Assembly: GCA_002358835.1 (NCBI GenBank)
Contig: DEPP01000040.1
Coordinates: forward strand, 5,804 to 13,799
From: Bacteroidales bacterium UBA3389
GTDB lineage: Bacteria > Bacteroidota > Bacteroidia > Bacteroidales > P3
DNA length: 7,996 bases
Reading direction: 5' to 3'
Of the stretch, positions 6,621 to 7,996 are shown in pieces (position 1 is the stretch's first letter; each line of letters starts with the position of its first letter). Both the position numbers and the translations under genes were made by a program. The notes under the pieces are model-generated. The model did not search any database. It saw nothing but the letters and a program-made list of their open reading frames with translations, and was not told where the DNA came from.

Positions 6621-7313
6621 ATGGAAGCAAAGAAATCAGACAAAGCGAATTTAGAGAAGACCAAAACGATGTACACTCTATTAGGGCTTGTTATTGCTTT
6701 ATCAATTGTCATATTGGCTTTCGAATGGAAGACTTATGACAAAGAAGCGGAGGATGTACAACTGACAACTGTGGTTCAAGAGGTTGAAGAAATGATTATT
6801 CAGACTCGTCAAGAAGAACCACCACCACCACCGGAAGAACCTCAACAAGCAGAGACAACTGAGTTCGAAATCGTGGATGATGACCAAGAATTGCAGAATG
6901 AGTTCAGTATAGAAACGTTTGAGAACACAGGAAATGCAGATGTTTTCGTTCCGAAAGTGGAAATAGAAGAGGAAGAAGCTGAAGAGGAAGAAGAAATCAT
7001 CTTTACAGTTGTGGAAGAGTCTGCTTCATTCCCTGGAGGTATGCCTGAGATGTACAAATACATTGGAAGCAACTTGGTTTATCCTCAACAAGCTAGAGAA
7101 ACCGGTACTCAAGGAAAAGTGTTCGTAACATTCGTTGTTGAAAAAGATGGTTCATTGACAGATGTTAAGGTATTAAGAGATATCGGATCAGGTTGTGGAG
7201 AAGAGGCTATAAGAGTTGTTAAATCAATGCCTAAATGGAAACCTGCAAAACAAAGAGGTAAGGCTGTTAGAATGCAATTTAACTTACCTATCTCATTCAC
7301 TTTGGCAGGATAG
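6621..7313 (+). CDS. tonB: Energy transducer TonB, short form with acidic linker
   Basis: TonB spans the periplasm and passes the energy of the inner-membrane proton gradient, via ExbB/ExbD, to TonB-dependent (including SusC-like) outer-membrane transporters. The 230-residue protein has a cytoplasmic start with several lysines, one membrane helix (about 17-34, TMYTLLGLVIALSIVILAF) and a periplasmic linker with PPPPP (67-71). An unusually acidic stretch (114-125, ten Glu of twelve) follows, then FPGG (137-140) and a C-terminal TonB domain (about 150-230). That domain begins with YPQQARETGTQGKV and carries the conserved WKPA and FNLPISFTL strands. The PPPPPEEP stretch is the only polyproline run; the linker lacks the alternating Pro-Glu/Pro-Lys repeats of enterobacterial TonB. 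No exbB or exbD gene lies beside it, so it probably uses partners encoded elsewhere. It appears monocistronic, between its own promoter and terminator. The family call is secure; which transporters it serves is unknown. Confidence 0.93.
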   Translation: MEAKKSDKANLEKTKTMYTLLGLVIALSIVILAFEWKTYDKEAEDVQLTTVVQEVEEMIIQTRQEEPPPPPEEPQQAETTEFEIVDDDQELQNEFSIETFENTGNADVFVPKVEIEEEEAEEEEEIIFTVVEESASFPGGMPEMYKYIGSNLVYPQQARETGTQGKVFVTFVVEKDGSLTDVKVLRDIGSGCGEEAIRVVKSMPKWKPAKQRGKAVRMQFNLPISFTLAG

Positions 7314-7346
7314 TTCAAACGATAAATATTGCGATAAATATAATAG

Positions 7347-7382
7347 AGCAGGGGATTTTGAAATAATCCCTTGCTTTTTTTT
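7347..7382 (+). terminator. Intrinsic terminator of tonB
   Basis: Bases 7347-7357 pair with 7365-7375 over 11 bp, including one G-T wobble and a GC-rich centre (GGGG with CCCT), around a seven-base loop. Eight T follow at 7375-7382. It lies 33 bases after the tonB stop and only 15 bases before the ABC-F start codon. Confidence 0.88.
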
Positions 7383-7397
7383 GATAAATACTTTTGT

Positions 7398-7996
7398 ATG
7401 ATAACAATAAACGGACTTTCTGTACATTTTCCGGGAGGATATTTGTTTAGAGATATCAGTTTCGTAGTAGGAAACAGAGATCGTATTGGTTTGGTCGGTA
7501 AGAACGGGGCGGGAAAATCCACGCTTATGAAAGTTATGGCCGGCAAACAAGAATACGAAAGTGGCAGTGTGGTAATCAGTGCCGGACAAACAATAGGTTA
7601 TCTTCCTCAAGAAATGGTTCCATCATCCCAAATCAGTGTTTTGGAAGAGGCGTTGACAGCTTTTGATGTGTTGAATCGGATGGAAGAAACATTGGAACAA
7701 CTATCTATTAAAATAGCAGAAAGCACCGATTACGAATCAAAAGAGTATGAAAATCTGCTTCAAACTCATAGCGAATTGAGTGAGAGAATCGTTATGATGG
7801 GGTCTAATAACAGACAAGTTGAAACAGAAAAAATATTGCTTGGATTAGGCTTTCTGCATTCCGATTTTTCGAGAAAGATGACAGAATTCAGCAGTGGTTG
7901 GCAAATGAGAGTGGAATTGGCAAAATTACTTCTTCAAAAGCCGGAAGTATTATTGCTTGATGAGCCGACAAATCACCTTGATATTGAGTCTATACA
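7398..7996 (+). CDS. ABC-F family ATPase, N-terminal part (cut by window edge)
   Basis: ABC-F proteins are soluble twin-ATPase proteins without membrane domains that act on ribosomes (translation factors such as EttA/Uup, or antibiotic-resistance proteins). The window holds the first 199 codons, all in the first ATPase domain, and the frame is open at the edge. Visible motifs are MITINGLSVHF at the start, Walker A GKNGAGKST (34-42), Q-loop GYLPQ, signature FSSGWQMR (164-171), then Walker B and H-motif region LLLDEPTNHLDIES (185-198). A charged helical insert between the Q-loop and signature (about 95-150) is normal for the family. The signature has Ser166 where the first Gly of SGG is usual. 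The start matches the family N-terminus. It resembles the common Bacteroidales housekeeping ABC-F rather than a known resistance type, but the second half is needed to decide. A TACTTTTG box at 7389-7396 ends one base before the ATG. Confidence 0.92.
   Translation, partial: MITINGLSVHFPGGYLFRDISFVVGNRDRIGLVGKNGAGKSTLMKVMAGKQEYESGSVVISAGQTIGYLPQEMVPSSQISVLEEALTAFDVLNRMEETLEQLSIKIAESTDYESKEYENLLQTHSELSERIVMMGSNNRQVETEKILLGLGFLHSDFSRKMTEFSSGWQMRVELAKLLLQKPEVLLLDEPTNHLDIESI

Overview
This is an ordinary-looking stretch of chromosome from a member of the Bacteroidetes, most likely order Bacteroidales. The DNA is AT-rich. Promoters match the Bacteroidetes -33 TTTG / -7 TAnnTTTG pattern, and Shine-Dalgarno sequences are mostly absent. 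Several proteins have forms I recognise from Bacteroidales: an Mrp ATPase without the usual cysteine pair, a uridine-kinase-like enzyme carrying a threonyl-tRNA-synthetase-like front half, the small acidic DUF2795 protein, and an ABC-F ATPase. All recognised genes lie on the + strand, and I see no mobile element, CRISPR array, tRNA or rRNA.

Layout: (1) Positions 1-256 are non-coding and hold an A-rich tract and a good promoter for aspA (aspartate ammonia-lyase, 257-1696), which ends at a clear intrinsic terminator (1716-1757). (2) A promoter at 1824-1856 drives a probable operon. It encodes an Mrp/NBP35-type Fe-S ATPase, an Nfu-type Fe-S carrier, a PduO-type cob(I)alamin adenosyltransferase and a DUF2795 protein, and it ends at a two-tier hairpin terminator (3849-3904). 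(3) tcdA (tRNA t6A dehydratase) overlaps by 11 bases the gene for a 559-residue nucleoside kinase fused to ThrRS-like domains. (4) A gap of 191 bases carries a probable promoter for a short TonB with an acidic linker, which ends at a third terminator (7347-7382). (5) An ABC-F ATPase starts 15 bases after that terminator and runs off the right edge of the window.

The gene set is mainly housekeeping: nitrogen/C4 metabolism (aspA), Fe-S cluster delivery (mrp, nfu), B12 activation (pduO), tRNA modification (tcdA), outer-membrane energy transduction (tonB) and ribosome-associated ATPase activity (ABC-F). I did not find a convincing new defence or mobile system. The points most worth a second look are the coupling of tcdA to a kinase with threonine-tRNA-recognition-like domains, the domain-poor Mrp next to Nfu, and how the ABC-F gene is transcribed when it sits directly behind a terminator.
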